Of a stretch of 64,000 nt of DNA, positions 29,349 through 39,078 are shown piece by piece. The notes below the pieces were generated by a model that was given only the letters and a program-made list of their open reading frames with translations, had not been told where the DNA came from and ran no database searches. Within the stretch, counting starts at the first letter, position 1, and the number at the start of each line of letters is the position of its first letter. The position numbers and the translations under genes are program-made. Source of the stretch: a beta proteobacterium AAP65 (GTDB taxonomy: Bacteria > Pseudomonadota > Gammaproteobacteria > Burkholderiales > Burkholderiaceae_C); the NCBI GenBank assembly GCA_001295865.1, contig LJHW01000025.1, positions 1 to 64,000 of the forward strand. The letters run 5' to 3'.

Positions 29349-31655
29349 TCACTCAGGCTGCTTCGGCGCTTCGTCGGCAACCGGCTGGGCCACCGGGGCG
29401 CCCTGCTCACCACCTTCGGCCGGGGCGGCGTCACGGCGGGGGCGGTCGTCACGGTCGCTGCGCTCGCGGCGGGGGCGGTCGTCACGGTCACGGCGGGGGC
29501 CGCGGTCGTTGCGGTCGCCACGGTCGCCGCGCGGCTCGTAGCGCGGCTCTTCCATGCCTTCGGGGCGCTCGATCAGCGCCTTCATGCTCAACTTGATGCG
29601 GCCCTTCTCGTCGGTCTCCAGCACCTTCACCTGCACGACCTGGCCTTCCTTGAGGAAGTCTTCGACGCGCTCCACGCGCTGGTGGGCGATCTGGCTGATG
29701 TGCAGCAGGCCGTCTTTGCCGGGCAGGATGTTGATGAGCGCGCCGAAATCAAGGATCTTCGTCACCGCGCCTTCGTAGACCTTGCCGATTTCCGCTTCGG
29801 CGGTGATCTCGCCGATGCGCTTGAGCGCAAAGGCCGCCTTCTCGGCGTCGGTGGAGGCCACGGTGATGGTGCCGTCTTCGCCGATGTCGATGGTGCAACC
29901 GGTTTCCTCGGTCAGCGCGCGGATGGTGGCACCACCCTTGCCGATGACGTCGCGGATCTTTTCCTGGTTGATCTTCATCGTGTAAAGGCGCGGGGCGAAG
30001 GGGCTCACCTCGGCCTTGGCGCCACCGACGGCTTCCACCATCTTGGCCAGGATGTGCAGGCGCGCTTCCTTGGCCTGCGCCAGCGCCACCTGCATGATTT
30101 CCTTGGTGATGCCCTGGATCTTGATGTCCATCTGCAGCGCGGTGATGCCACCGTTGGTGCCGGCCACCTTGAAGTCCATGTCACCCAGGTGATCTTCGTC
30201 GCCCAGGATGTCGGTCAGCACCGCAAAGCGGTTGCCTTCCTTGATCAGGCCCATGGCGATGCCGGCCACATGCGCCTTCAGCGGCACGCCGGCGTCCAGC
30301 ATGCTCAGGCAGCCGCCGCACACGCTGGCCATCGACGAAGAGCCGTTGCTCTCGGTCACCTCAGAGACGATGCGAACCGTGTACGGGAAGTCTTCCTTCT
30401 TCGGCAGCACCGCCACCAGGGCACGCTTGGCCAGGCGGCCGTGGCCGATCTCGCGGCGCTTGGGCGTGCCGAAGCGGCCTGCTTCACCGGTGGCGAAGGG
30501 CGGCATGTTGTAGTGCAGCATGAAGCTGTCGGTGAACTCGCCCGACAGCGCATCGATGCGCTGCGCGTCGCGGTCGGTGCCCAGCGTGGCCACCACCAGC
30601 GCCTGCGTTTCGCCACGCGTGAACAGCGAAGAGCCGTGCGTGCGCGGCAGCACGCCGTTGCGGATCTCGATGGCGCGCACGGTGCGCGTGTCGCGGCCGT
30701 CGATGCGCGGCTCGCCCGAGAGGATCTGGCCACGCACGAGACGGGCTTCGATCTCGAACAGCAGCGCTTCCACCTTCACGCTGTCGAACTCCACGCCCTC
30801 GGCCTTCAGCGCGCTGAAGACGTTGGCATAGGCTTCACGCGTGGCCTGGGTGCGGGCCTGCTTGCTGCGGATCTGGTAGGCGGCGCGCAGGGGCTCTTCC
30901 GCCAGCGCAGCGATCTTGGCGATGAGCGCCTCGTCCTTGGCCGGCGGCTGCCAGTTCCAGGCCGGCTTGCCGGCGTCACGCACCAGCTCGTTGATGGCGT
31001 TGATGGCGATCTTGCCCTGGTCGTGGCCGTAGACCACGGCACCCAGCATCACTTCTTCGGTGAGCTGGTCGGCTTCAGATTCCACCATCAGCACGGCGGC
31101 CTCGGTGCCAGCCACCACCAGGTCGAGCTGGCTTTCGGTGAGTTGGGTCTTGCCCGGGTTCAGCACGTACTGGCCGTTGATGTAGCCCACGCGCGCAGCG
31201 CCGATGGGGCCGCTGAACGGAATGCCGCTGATGGACAGCGCGGCGCTGGTACCGATCATCGCGGCGATGTCGGCCTGCACTTCGGGGTTCAGGCTCACGA
31301 CGTGCACGATGACCTGCACTTCGTTGTAGAAGCCATCGGGGAACAGCGGGCGGATGGGGCGGTCGATCAGGCGGCAGGTCAGGATTTCCTGCTCGCTGGG
31401 GCGGCCTTCGCGCTTGAAGAAGCTGCCGGGGATCTTGCCGGCGGCGTAGCTCTTCTCGGTGTAGTCCACCGTCAGCGGGAAGAAGTCTTGGCCGGCCTTG
31501 GCGTTTTTGCTCGCCACCACGGTGGCCAGCACCACGGTGCCGTCGATGTCGACCATCACGGCGCCACTGGCCTGGCGCGCGACTTCGCCGGTTTCCAGCG
31601 TGACGGTGTGTTGACCCCAGGCGAAGGTCTTGGTGACTTTGTTGAACATGCTCAT
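29349..31655 (-). CDS. pnp: Polyribonucleotide nucleotidyltransferase
   Basis: 3'-5' phosphorolytic exoribonuclease of the RNA degradosome, 768 residues. It has two RNase PH-like domains (about 1-210 and 310-545) joined by an alpha-helical domain, then KH (about 555-610, [16 protein letters not shown]) and S1 (about 620-690, [15 protein letters not shown]) RNA-binding domains. It ends in an extension of about 70 residues rich in Arg and Asp, about 60 residues beyond E. coli PNPase, encoded partly by a DNA repeat. The gene order rpsO-pnp is universal in proteobacteria. Confidence 0.97.
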   Translation of the reverse strand: MSMFNKVTKTFAWGQHTVTLETGEVARQASGAVMVDIDGTVVLATVVASKNAKAGQDFFPLTVDYTEKSYAAGKIPGSFFKREGRPSEQEILTCRLIDRPIRPLFPDGFYNEVQVIVHVVSLNPEVQADIAAMIGTSAALSISGIPFSGPIGAARVGYINGQYVLNPGKTQLTESQLDLVVAGTEAAVLMVESEADQLTEEVMLGAVVYGHDQGKIAINAINELVRDAGKPAWNWQPPAKDEALIAKIAALAEEPLRAAYQIRSKQARTQATREAYANVFSALKAEGVEFDSVKVEALLFEIEARLVRGQILSGEPRIDGRDTRTVRAIEIRNGVLPRTHGSSLFTRGETQALVVATLGTDRDAQRIDALSGEFTDSFMLHYNMPPFATGEAGRFGTPKRREIGHGRLAKRALVAVLPKKEDFPYTVRIVSEVTESNGSSSMASVCGGCLSMLDAGVPLKAHVAGIAMGLIKEGNRFAVLTDILGDEDHLGDMDFKVAGTNGGITALQMDIKIQGITKEIMQVALAQAKEARLHILAKMVEAVGGAKAEVSPFAPRLYTMKINQEKIRDVIGKGGATIRALTEETGCTIDIGEDGTITVASTDAEKAAFALKRIGEITAEAEIGKVYEGAVTKILDFGALINILPGKDGLLHISQIAHQRVERVEDFLKEGQVVQVKVLETDEKGRIKLSMKALIERPEGMEEPRYEPRGDRGDRNDRGPRRDRDDRPRRERSDRDDRPRRDAAPAEGGEQGAPVAQPVADEAPKQPE
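29434..29489. repeat. Two exact 23-bp direct repeats inside pnp 3' end
   Basis: Copies at 29434-29456 and 29467-29489 are identical over 23 bp with a 33-bp period. They encode the repeated DRDDRPRR motif of the PNPase tail, consistent with expansion by slippage. Confidence 0.85.
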
Positions 31656-31776
31656 GCGTTGTTTCCTTGCGTGAAGGTGGGCAGCGTCATGCCATTCCAG
31701 TGAAACCCGTCAGGGGCGCCGTTGGAATGACACAGCAAATGCGGCCCGGTGTTGGCTCAGGGGCGAGCGGATGGAA

Positions 31777-31803
31777 CACGGGGCCGAACCGGTCGGCCCC
31801 GTG
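31777..31803 (-). terminator. rpsO-pnp intergenic hairpin
   Basis: Strong stem CACGGGGCCGA / TCGGCCCCGTG with a short loop, 10 bp after the rpsO stop. The following T content is low (TTCCAT). By analogy with E. coli this position carries the rpsO terminator and RNase-processing site ahead of pnp; partial termination is likely. Confidence 0.6.
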
Positions 31804-31813
31804 CAGAGGGAAC

Positions 31814-32083
31814 TTACTTGCGCAGGCCGAGCTTGGCGATCAGCGCGGTGTAGCGGTCGGCGTCGCGGTCCTTCAGGTAGGCCAGCAGACGCTTGCGCGC
31901 ATTGACCATCTTCAGCAGGCCGCGGCGGCCGTGGTGGTCTTTGGCGTGCAGCTTGAAGTGCGGCGTCAGTTCGTTGATGCGCGCGGTCAGCAGGGCAACT
32001 TGCACTTCGGGGCTGCCGGTGTCGGCGGCGCCGCGGGCGTTGGCCTTGACGATGTCGGCCTTCAGGGCGGTGGCGAGGGTCAT
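31814..32083 (-). CDS. rpsO: 30S ribosomal protein S15
   Basis: Primary 16S rRNA-binding protein of the small subunit platform, 89 residues, the standard size. [22 protein letters not shown] and [22 protein letters not shown] are family signatures. The ATG at 32083 is preceded by CCAAGGAAATCGC with an AAGGA ribosome site. A stem-loop directly upstream suggests autogenous control, as known for S15 in several bacteria. Confidence 0.97.
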   Translation of the reverse strand: MTLATALKADIVKANARGAADTGSPEVQVALLTARINELTPHFKLHAKDHHGRRGLLKMVNARKRLLAYLKDRDADRYTALIAKLGLRK

Positions 32084-32105
32084 GCGATTTCCTTGGTTTT
32101 TGCTT

Positions 32106-32151
32106 GGAAACCGCACAGTGGCGCCGATAGCAAGAGGCGCCTGCGGTTTCC
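32106..32151 (-). promoter_or_regulatory. rpsO leader stem-loop
   Basis: Outer arms GGAAACCGC / GCGGTTTCC pair perfectly (9 bp) and an inner GGCGCC / GGCGCC pairs again, enclosing about 10 nt. The structure ends 22 nt before the rpsO ATG, next to the ribosome site. It is a good candidate for the S15-binding operator, although its sequence differs from the E. coli pseudoknot. Confidence 0.6.
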
Positions 32152-32233
32152 GGGTTGGACTTGCGGACACCAGTGAAACCGACCGGTGCCGTGCTTTCCG
32201 CTTTGCCGGCATGCCGGCGCTGAGGAACCGCTG

Positions 32234-32239
32234 AGTATA
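32234..32239 (-). promoter_or_regulatory. Candidate rpsO promoter -10 (TATACT)
   Basis: TATACT on the minus strand, about 150 nt upstream of rpsO and just outside the tsaD stop. A weak -35 lies at 17-18 bp. It predicts a leader of about 145 nt containing the stem-loop. Confidence 0.5.
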
Positions 32240-32269
32240 GCTCGGCGGCGCAGCACCGCCCGCAGCGTC

Positions 32270-33313
32270 CTAGATCGCGTCCAGGGGCCAGCGCGGCCGC
32301 ACGTCGAAGGCACCATCGGTCTGCAGATCCGCCAGCCCATGCTGCAGGCGCAGCGCTGCGGCCAGCGCGATCATGGCGCCGTTGTCGGTGCACAGCGCCA
32401 GCGGTGGGTAGTGCACCTGCGCGCGCAGCCGCGCCGCCCCGGCATTGAGCTGCTCGCGCAGGCGCCGGTTGGCGCCCACGCCGCCGGCGACCACCAGGCG
32501 CCGCGCGCCCGTGGCCTTCAAGGCCTTCAGCGCCTTGGCCACCAGCACGTCGACGATGGCCGCCTGCGTGCTGGCGGCCAGGTCGGCCAGAAGCTGCGCC
32601 CCCGGCGCCGGGCCCAGCTTGCGGTGCTGGGTCATCACGGCGGTCTTCAGGCCGGCGAAGCTGAAATCGAGGTCGCCGCTGTGCAGCAGCGGGCGGGGCA
32701 GCGCAAAGGCCGCCGGGTTGCCGCTTTCGGCCAGACGCGAGAGCGCCGGCCCGCCGGGGTAGCCCAGGCCCATCAGCTTGGCGCTCTTGTCAAAGGCCTC
32801 GCCAGCGGCGTCGTCGATGGTTTCACCCAGCAGCGTGTAGCGACCCACGCCTTCGACCTGCATCAGTTGCGTGTGGCCGCCAGAGACCAGCAGCGCGATG
32901 AAGGGGAACTCAGGCGCCCCGCCCTCTTCCGCCGTGGCCAGAAAGGGCGAGAGCAGGTGGCCTTCGAGGTGGTGGATGCCCAGCGCCGGCTTGCCCAGCG
33001 CCGCGGCCAGCGCCACCGCCACCCCCGCGCCGACGAGCAGCGCACCGGCCAAGCCCGGGCCGCGGGTGTAGGCGATCAGGTCGACTTCCGCCAGGCCGCA
33101 GCCGGCCTGCGCCATCACCTGCCGCGCCAGCGGCAGTACGCGGCGGATGTGGTCGCGCGAGGCCAGCTCGGGCACCACGCCGCCGTAGGCCGCGTGCATG
33201 TCGACCTGGCTGTACAGCGCCTCGGCCAGCAGCCGGGGCACACCGCCGGGGCGGGTTTCGACGAGGGCCACGCCCGTCTCGTCGCAAGAAGATTCGAAAC
33301 CCAGGACTTTCAT
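32270..33313 (-). CDS. tsaD: tRNA N6-adenosine threonylcarbamoyltransferase
   Basis: Cytoplasmic ASKHA-fold enzyme that with TsaB, TsaE and TsaC makes the t6A37 modification on ANN-decoding tRNAs. It has 347 residues. The metal-binding His115 and His119 are in [16 protein letters not shown] and SGGHTQL form nucleotide-binding elements, and a DNGAMIA block lies near the C-terminus. The ATG at 33313 gives the family N-terminus [12 protein letters not shown]. In many proteobacteria it neighbours rpsU; here rpsU is 17 kb away. Confidence 0.96.
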   Translation of the reverse strand: MKVLGFESSCDETGVALVETRPGGVPRLLAEALYSQVDMHAAYGGVVPELASRDHIRRVLPLARQVMAQAGCGLAEVDLIAYTRGPGLAGALLVGAGVAVALAAALGKPALGIHHLEGHLLSPFLATAEEGGAPEFPFIALLVSGGHTQLMQVEGVGRYTLLGETIDDAAGEAFDKSAKLMGLGYPGGPALSRLAESGNPAAFALPRPLLHSGDLDFSFAGLKTAVMTQHRKLGPAPGAQLLADLAASTQAAIVDVLVAKALKALKATGARRLVVAGGVGANRRLREQLNAGAARLRAQVHYPPLALCTDNGAMIALAAALRLQHGLADLQTDGAFDVRPRWPLDAI

Positions 33314-33431
33314 GGTGCGGGCACGCAGGCGCTCGGCGGACGGCAGGCACGCTGGCACAGGGCTTGCGTGAGTCTGCTCGGCACTTTCGAGTGTCTGTCT
33401 ATCTCCTCAGCAGGGGCATGAGCCCTGGTCC

Positions 33432-33467
33432 AACCTCCTCGGCGCAAGCCGAGGGGGTTCTTTTTTT
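33432..33467 (+). terminator. Orphan plus-strand intrinsic terminator
   Basis: A 12-bp stem (AACCTCCTCGGC pairs with GCCGAGGGGGTT, one G-U) with a GCAA tetraloop is followed by CTTTTTTT. It is directional for the plus strand only, yet both flanking genes (tsaD, fdx) are on the minus strand and no plus-strand ORF ends here. It implies a plus-strand transcript, such as a small RNA, from within about 33314-33431. Confidence 0.7.
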
Positions 33468-33526
33468 GGTGCAGCAGGCCGAGGCGCCGTACGGCCTTGG
33501 TGCGCCAGCGCGCCGTGGGCGGGCGC

Positions 33527-33865
33527 TCAGTGATTCTCGCGGGCGTGGTTGATCGTGTACTTCGGGATCTCGATCGTCACATCCTGGTTCGACAGGATGG
33601 CCTGGCAGCTCAGGCGCGAGGTCGGCGCCAGACCCCAGGCGCGGTCGAGCAGGTCTTCTTCGCTCTCGTCCATCTCGCCCAGCGAATTGAAGCCTTCTTT
33701 CACCACCACGTGGCAGGTGGTGCAGGCGCTGCTCATGTCGCAGGCGTGTTCGATGGCGATGCCGTTTTCAAGCAGGGCTTCGCACAGCGAGGTACCGGCG
33801 GGCGCCTGGATGCTGCCGCCTTGGGGGCAGAGCTCGGCATGGGGAAGGATGCGGATGACGGGCAT
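33527..33865 (-). CDS. fdx: ISC-system 2Fe-2S ferredoxin
   Basis: Adrenodoxin-type ferredoxin that supplies electrons for Fe-S assembly on IscU, 112 residues. Ligands are Cys42, Cys48, Cys51 (HACDMSSACTTCH) and Cys87 (LSCQAI). It is the last gene of the isc-hsc cluster, 18 bp after hscA. Confidence 0.96.
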   Translation of the reverse strand: MPVIRILPHAELCPQGGSIQAPAGTSLCEALLENGIAIEHACDMSSACTTCHVVVKEGFNSLGEMDESEEDLLDRAWGLAPTSRLSCQAILSNQDVTIEIPKYTINHARENH

Positions 33866-33883
33866 GGCAGCGGCGGGCTCAGG

Positions 33884-35743
33884 TCAGATGTCGTCGAGGC
33901 TGCGCCCGGCCAGAGCCTGGCGTATGCCTTGGTTCATACGGGCGGCGGCGAAGGCTTCGGTGCCCTCGGCCAGGGCTTCGACCGCGGCTTCGATGGTGTC
34001 GGCGTTGTCGCCTTGGGCGGCTTGGGCGGTGGTGATGATCAGGGCTTCCACGGCCTGCCGCTCGGCCTCGCTCAGCAGCGCACCATCGGCGGCCAGCGCT
34101 GCGCGGGTGGCCAGCACCATGCGGTCGGCCTCCACACGCGCTTCGCGCAACTTGCGGGCGGCCATGTCGCCCTCGGCGTGGGCGAAGCCGTCTTTCAGCA
34201 TCTGCGCGATCTGGTCGTCGGCCAGGCCGTAACTCGGCTTGACGGTGACGGCGGCTTCCACGCCGCTGGTGAGCTCGCGCGCGCTCACGCTCAGCAGCCC
34301 GTCGGCGTCCACCTGGAAAGTGACCCGGATGCGCGCTGCGCCCGCCACCATGGGTGGGATGCCACGCAGCTCGAAGCGCGCCAGGCTGCGGCATTCGCTC
34401 ACCAGATCGCGTTCGCCTTGCAGCACGTGGATGGCCATCGCGGTCTGGCCGTCTTTGTAGGTGGTGAACTCCTGCGCCTTGGCCACGGGGATGGTGCTGT
34501 TGCGCTCGATCACGCGCTCGACCAGGCCGCCCATGGTCTCCAGCCCCAGGCTGAGCGCGATGACGTCGAGCAACAGAAGCTCGCCATCCTGCGCATTGCC
34601 AGCCAGCGCGTTGGCCTGGGTGGCGGCGCCGATGGCCACCACCTCGTCGGGGTTCACGTTGGTCAGCACTTCGCGGCCGAACAGCTCGCTCACGGCATGG
34701 CGCACGGCCGGCATGCGCGTGCTGCCGCCCACCATCACCACGCCCTGCACCTCGTCGCGCGGCACCTGGGCGTCGCGCAGCACTTTGCGCACGGCGGCCA
34801 GCGTGCGGTCGATCAGCGGGCGTGCCAGCGCTTCCAGCTGCGCGCGGCTCACGGCCACTTCGGCGGTGCCGCCGGCCAAGTCAGCGCGCCAGGGCTTGCT
34901 GTCGGCGCTGCTCAGCGCCTCTTTCACCGCGCGTGCGGCCACCAGTGCGGCGCGCTTGTCGTGCGGGCTGTCCGCGCGCACGCCGGCCTGGGCCAGGGCC
35001 CAGTCGGCCAGCGCATGGTCGATGTCGTCACCGCCCAGCGCAGCATCGCCGCCGGTGGCCACCACCTCGAAGACACCGCGCGTCAGGCGCAACAGGCTGA
35101 TGTCGAAGGTGCCGCCGCCCAGGTCGTAGACGGCGTAAAGGCCTTCGCTGGCGTTGTCAAGCCCATAGGCCACCGCAGCGGCCGTGGGCTCGCTGATCAG
35201 CCGCAGCACGTTCAGGCCGGCCAGTTGCGCGGCGTCTTTCGTGGCCTGGCGCTGCGCGTCGTCGAAGTAGGCCGGCACGGTGATGACGGCGCCGAAGATC
35301 TCGTCGGTGTCGAAGGTGTCTTCCGCGCGCTGGCGGAGCGAGGCCAGGATCTCGGCGCTGACTTCCACCGGCGACTTGTCGCCCTCGCGCGTGCGGACGG
35401 CCAGCATGCCGGCGCCATCGACGAAGCGGTAGGGCAGCTTCTCGGTGCCGGCCACGTCGGCCAGCTTGCGGCCCATGAAACGCTTGACGGAGACGAGCGT
35501 GTTTTCCGGGTCTTCCGCCTGCGCAGCCAGCGCCTCCGCACCGATCTGCCGCCGGCCACCCGGCAGGTAACGCACGGCCGAAGGCAGCAGCAGCCGGCCC
35601 TGGGCATCGGGCAGGCACTCGGCAACGCCGTGGCGCACCGCCGCCACCAGCGAGTGCGTGGTGCCGAGGTCGATGCCCACGGCGATGCGGCGCTGGTGCG
35701 GGTCCGGCGCCTGGCCGGGTTCGGAGATCTGTAGCAAGGCCAT
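33884..35743 (-). CDS. hscA: Fe-S cluster chaperone HscA (Hsp70 family)
   Basis: Specialised Hsp70 that binds the LPPVK motif of IscU and drives cluster transfer with HscB. It has 619 residues. The ATPase domain is N-terminal with [13 protein letters not shown], the [15 protein letters not shown] phosphate loop, and [14 protein letters not shown]; the substrate-binding domain runs from about 390. It lies 33 bp downstream of hscB. Confidence 0.96.
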   Translation of the reverse strand: MALLQISEPGQAPDPHQRRIAVGIDLGTTHSLVAAVRHGVAECLPDAQGRLLLPSAVRYLPGGRRQIGAEALAAQAEDPENTLVSVKRFMGRKLADVAGTEKLPYRFVDGAGMLAVRTREGDKSPVEVSAEILASLRQRAEDTFDTDEIFGAVITVPAYFDDAQRQATKDAAQLAGLNVLRLISEPTAAAVAYGLDNASEGLYAVYDLGGGTFDISLLRLTRGVFEVVATGGDAALGGDDIDHALADWALAQAGVRADSPHDKRAALVAARAVKEALSSADSKPWRADLAGGTAEVAVSRAQLEALARPLIDRTLAAVRKVLRDAQVPRDEVQGVVMVGGSTRMPAVRHAVSELFGREVLTNVNPDEVVAIGAATQANALAGNAQDGELLLLDVIALSLGLETMGGLVERVIERNSTIPVAKAQEFTTYKDGQTAMAIHVLQGERDLVSECRSLARFELRGIPPMVAGAARIRVTFQVDADGLLSVSARELTSGVEAAVTVKPSYGLADDQIAQMLKDGFAHAEGDMAARKLREARVEADRMVLATRAALAADGALLSEAERQAVEALIITTAQAAQGDNADTIEAAVEALAEGTEAFAAARMNQGIRQALAGRSLDDI

Positions 35744-35776
35744 CGGTGTTCTTCTTCTGGGGTGCGCGCAGCGCGC

Positions 35777-36310
35777 TCAGCGGGTCGGGTCCAGGGTGTC
35801 GAGGCGGCGGGCGATGTCCTGGCGGAAACGTGCCACGAACATCAGTGCGCGCACCTGCGCCGCGGCGGCCGGGGTGTCGTTCTTCTCGTCCAGCAGCACG
35901 GCCAGGGCTTCGAGATCGCGTTTCTGCTGCGCGGCCACTTCGGCGTCCAGGCGTTCGACGGCTGGCGCATCGGCAGCGTCGTCCAACGCTTCGCGCCAGG
36001 CCATCTGCTGCATCAGAAAGGCACCCGGCATCGCCGTGTTGCGCTCGGCATCGATGGCCACGCCGCGCAGTTCGCACAGGTAGGCGGCGCGGCTCAGCGG
36101 GTCTTTCAGGCGCGCGTGCGCCTCGTTCACGCGCACGGCCCACTGCATGGCCAGGCGCTGCGCGGCCGCGCCCTCGTGGGCGAAACGGTCGGGGTGCACC
36201 TGGGCCTGCAGCTCGCGGCGGCGTTCGTCCAGCGCGGCACGCTCCAGGGCCTGCCGCGGCGGCAGGCCGAAGAGCGTGAAGTCATCGTCGCTGAGGTGCA
36301 TGGCTCGCAT
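35777..36310 (-). CDS. hscB: Fe-S co-chaperone HscB (J-domain)
   Basis: J-domain co-chaperone that stimulates HscA and delivers IscU. It has 177 residues: an N-terminal J domain with the HPD motif near residues 40-42 (QVHPDRF) and a C-terminal three-helix domain for IscU. The family hallmark FTLFGLPP follows the start. A second in-frame ATG three codons downstream could be the true start; neither has a clear ribosome site. Confidence 0.95.
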   Translation of the reverse strand: MRAMHLSDDDFTLFGLPPRQALERAALDERRRELQAQVHPDRFAHEGAAAQRLAMQWAVRVNEAHARLKDPLSRAAYLCELRGVAIDAERNTAMPGAFLMQQMAWREALDDAADAPAVERLDAEVAAQQKRDLEALAVLLDEKNDTPAAAAQVRALMFVARFRQDIARRLDTLDPTR

Positions 36311-36365
36311 GAAACGGCAAGGCGCGGCTGGTCGGCCGCGCCCGGTGCCTGAAGATCGAGAAGGA

Positions 36366-36689
36366 CTAGACCCGGAAGGACTCGCCGCAGCCGCAGCGGT
36401 CTTTCTCGCGCGGGTTGTAGAACTTGAAGCCTTCGTTCAGGCCTTCGCGCACGAAGTCGAGTTCGGTGCCATCAAGGTAAGGCAGGCTCTTCGGGTCGAT
36501 CAGCACCTTCACGCCATGGTCTTCGAAGATCACGTCTTCAGGCGCCACGTCGTCGGCGTACTCGAGCTTGTAGGCCAGGCCCGAGCAGCCCGTGGTCTTC
36601 ACGCCCAGGCGCACGCCCACGCCCTTGCCGCGCCGGCCCAGGTAGCGTGTGACGTGCCGCGCAGCGGCTTCGGTCAGGGTGACTGCCAT
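36366..36689 (-). CDS. iscA: Iron-sulfur cluster assembly protein IscA
   Basis: A-type Fe-S carrier, 107 residues. The three conserved cysteines are Cys35 (TTGCSGLAY), Cys99 and Cys101 (RCGCGESF). It transfers clusters to 4Fe-4S targets. It lies 12 bp downstream of iscU in the operon. Confidence 0.96.
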   Translation of the reverse strand: MAVTLTEAAARHVTRYLGRRGKGVGVRLGVKTTGCSGLAYKLEYADDVAPEDVIFEDHGVKVLIDPKSLPYLDGTELDFVREGLNEGFKFYNPREKDRCGCGESFRV

Positions 36690-36701
36690 CGCAAACCTGC
36701 T

Positions 36702-37112
36702 TCAGTGCGAGGCGGCTGCGCCCGTGGCCTGCCCGTGCCGCGACTTGTAGTCGTCCACGGCGGCCTTGATGGCGTCTTCGGCCAGGATGCTGCAGTGGAT
36801 CTTCACCGGCGGCAGCGCCAGCTCTTCGGCGATCTGCGTGTTCTTGATCGCAACAGCCTCGTCCAGCGTCTTGCCTTTGACCCACTCGGTGACGAGCGAG
36901 CTCGAGGCGATGGCCGAACCGCAGCCGTAGGTCTTGAAGCGCGCGTCTTCGATCAGGCCGGTTTCGGGGTTGACCTTGATCTGCAGCTTCATCACGTCGC
37001 CGCAGGCCGGTGCGCCGACCATGCCGGTGCCGACGGTGTCGTCGCCCTTGTCGAAGCTGCCGACGTTGCGGGGGTTCTCGTAGTGCTCAACGACTTTTTC
37101 GCTGTAGGCCAT
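36702..37112 (-). CDS. iscU: Fe-S cluster scaffold protein IscU
   Basis: Scaffold on which clusters are built from IscS-derived sulfur, 136 residues. Conserved cysteines are Cys37 (GAPACGD), Cys64 (YGCGSA) and Cys107 (IHCSIL). The HscA recognition motif LPPVK is at 100-104. The ATG follows the iscS stop by 33 bp. Confidence 0.97.
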   Translation of the reverse strand: MAYSEKVVEHYENPRNVGSFDKGDDTVGTGMVGAPACGDVMKLQIKVNPETGLIEDARFKTYGCGSAIASSSLVTEWVKGKTLDEAVAIKNTQIAEELALPPVKIHCSILAEDAIKAAVDDYKSRHGQATGAAASH

Positions 37113-37145
37113 GGTGTGTACTCCTTGTTGTTCTGCAGGCGGTTT

Positions 37146-38360
37146 TCAGTGCGCCGCCCACTGGATGGTGCTGAGGTCGACGCCGTCCTTGAACATCTCC
37201 CACAGGGGCGAGAGGTCGCGCAGCTTGCCCACGTTGGCCTGCAGCGTGCTGACGGCGTAATCGATCTCTTCGGCCGTGGTGAAACGGCCGATGGTCATGC
37301 GCAGGCTGCTGTGCGCCAGTTCATCGCTGCGGCCCAGGGCACGCAGCACGTAGCTGGGCTCCAGGCTGGCGCTGGTGCAGGCGCTGCCCGAGCTGACAGC
37401 GATGCCCTTCACGCCCATGATCAGGCTCTCGCCCTCCACGAAGTTGAAGCTCGCGTTCAGGTTGTGCGGCACCCGGCGCTCGAGGTCGCCGTTGATGAAG
37501 ACCTGCTCGATGGTGCTGATGCCGTCCAGCAAGCGCTGCTGCAGGCCGCGGATGCGTTCCAACTCGGCCGGCATCTCGGCCTGCGCGATGGCGAAGGCTT
37601 CGCCCATGCCCACGATCTGGTGCGTGGGCAGCGTGCCGCTGCGCATGCCGCGCTCGTGGCCACCGCCGTGCATCTGCGCTTCCAGGCGCACACGCGGCTT
37701 GCGGCGCACGTAGAGCGCGCCCTGGCCCTTGGGCCCGTAGGTCTTGTGCGCCGACATGCTGAACAGGTCGATGGGCAGCGCGTTCATGTCGATGGCGACC
37801 TTGCCCGTGGCCTGGGCGCCGTCGACGTGGAAGACGATGCCGCGCTCGCGGCACATCGCGCCGATGGCGGGGATGTCCTGAATGACGCCGATCTCGTTGT
37901 TCACCATCAGCACCGAGACGAGGATGGTGTCCTTGCGCAGCGTGTCCTTGAACTTGTCGAGGTCGAGCAGGCCGTTCTCCTGCACGTCGAGGTAGCTGAC
38001 CTCGAAGCCCTGGCGCTCCAGCTCGCGCATGGTGTCCAGCGTGGCCTTGTGCTCGGTCTTCAGCGTGATGAGGTGCTTGCCGCGGCTGGCGTAGAAGTTC
38101 GCCGCGCCCTTGATGGCGAGGTTGATGGACTCGGTGGCGCCGCTGGTCCAGACGATCTCGCGCGGGTCGGCGTTGATCAGGCTGGCCACCTGGCCGCGCG
38201 CCTTCTCGACGGCGGTCTCGGCCTCCCAGCCCCAGGCGTGGCTGCGGCTGGCGGGGTTGCCGAAGTGCTCACGCAACCAGGGAATCATGGCGTCGACGAC
38301 GCGCGGGTCGCAGGGGGTGGTGGCGCCGTAATCGAGGTAGATCGGAAAATGCGGGGTCAT
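37146..38360 (-). CDS. iscS: Cysteine desulfurase IscS
   Basis: PLP enzyme that removes sulfur from cysteine for Fe-S clusters and tRNA thiolation, 404 residues. The PLP lysine is in [16 protein letters not shown], the substrate-persulfide cysteine in [16 protein letters not shown] near 326-341. [14 protein letters not shown] begins the protein as in the family. Confidence 0.97.
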   Translation of the reverse strand: MTPHFPIYLDYGATTPCDPRVVDAMIPWLREHFGNPASRSHAWGWEAETAVEKARGQVASLINADPREIVWTSGATESINLAIKGAANFYASRGKHLITLKTEHKATLDTMRELERQGFEVSYLDVQENGLLDLDKFKDTLRKDTILVSVLMVNNEIGVIQDIPAIGAMCRERGIVFHVDGAQATGKVAIDMNALPIDLFSMSAHKTYGPKGQGALYVRRKPRVRLEAQMHGGGHERGMRSGTLPTHQIVGMGEAFAIAQAEMPAELERIRGLQQRLLDGISTIEQVFINGDLERRVPHNLNASFNFVEGESLIMGVKGIAVSSGSACTSASLEPSYVLRALGRSDELAHSSLRMTIGRFTTAEEIDYAVSTLQANVGKLRDLSPLWEMFKDGVDLSTIQWAAH

Positions 38361-38392
38361 CGCAGGGGCTCGTCGCTGGGTGTCGTCGGGAT

Positions 38393-38926
38393 TTACTTCG
38401 TGAAAGCGCCACCGAGGGCGAACACCGAATTCGGCGCCGTCACCTTGATGGGCTTGACCACCGGGATGCTGCTGATGGCGCGCTTGATGGGCGCGGCATC
38501 GATGGACACACCCTTGGCCAGTTGCTCGTCAACCAGCTTCTGCAGCGAGATCGAATCGAGGTACTCGATCATCTTGGTGTTCAGGCTGGCCCAGAGGTCG
38601 TGCGTCATGCACTTGCCGCTGTCTTCGCCCATGCAGCCTTCTTTGCCGGCACAGCCGGTGGCGTCGATGGGCTCGTCGACGGCCACGATGATGTCGGCCA
38701 CGGTGATTTCGCCGGCCGCGCGGCCCAGCGAATAACCGCCGCCGGGGCCGCGGGTGCTCTCCACGAGTTCGTGGCGGCGCAGCTTGCCAAAGAGCTGCTC
38801 CAGGTAGGACAGCGAGATCTGCTGGCGTTGGCTGATCGCGGCCAGCGCCACCGGGCCGGCGTTGGAACGCAGGGCCAGGTCGATCATGGCGGTGACGGCA
38901 AAACGGCCTTTGGTGGTGAGTCGCAT
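38393..38926 (-). CDS. iscR: Fe-S cluster assembly transcription factor IscR
   Basis: Rrf2-family regulator, 177 residues. The N-terminal winged helix is [19 protein letters not shown]. The three 2Fe-2S cysteines are Cys92, Cys98 and Cys106, with a nearby His as in IscR rather than NsrR. When loaded with a cluster it represses its own operon. It is the first isc gene, and an IscR-like operator lies about 110 bp upstream. Confidence 0.96.
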   Translation of the reverse strand: MRLTTKGRFAVTAMIDLALRSNAGPVALAAISQRQQISLSYLEQLFGKLRRHELVESTRGPGGGYSLGRAAGEITVADIIVAVDEPIDATGCAGKEGCMGEDSGKCMTHDLWASLNTKMIEYLDSISLQKLVDEQLAKGVSIDAAPIKRAISSIPVVKPIKVTAPNSVFALGGAFTK

Positions 38927-39032
38927 CGGGGTTCTCCAGGCGCACGGGGCGCCAAGGCTGCGGTGTCGGTCGACCGGCGTACAGGGCAGCTGCCCGGGCG
39001 CTGGTCGGGCCGGGCCCCCCCAGAAAGAGGTG

Positions 39033-39057
39033 GTGCCCGACTGATTTGCTCAAGTTT
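39033..39057. promoter_or_regulatory. IscR type-1-like operator upstream of iscR
   Basis: Plus-strand sequence with left half GTGCCCGACTGATTT and right half GCTCAAGTTT fits the E. coli type-1 consensus (YYGACT, central W-rich, TCRRS) at most positions. Read on the minus strand it contains TTGAGCAAATCAGTCGGG, closely resembling the E. coli iscR site TTGACCAATTTACTCGGG. Autorepression of iscRSUA-hscBA-fdx is inferred. Confidence 0.7.
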
Positions 39058-39078
39058 AGCTGAACCTGAGCTTTTCAG

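Noticed and set aside
33364-33552. Small plus-strand ORF across the orphan terminator
   Set aside because: It reads through the terminator stem and T-run, overlaps the 3' end of fdx antisense, and has no ribosome site.
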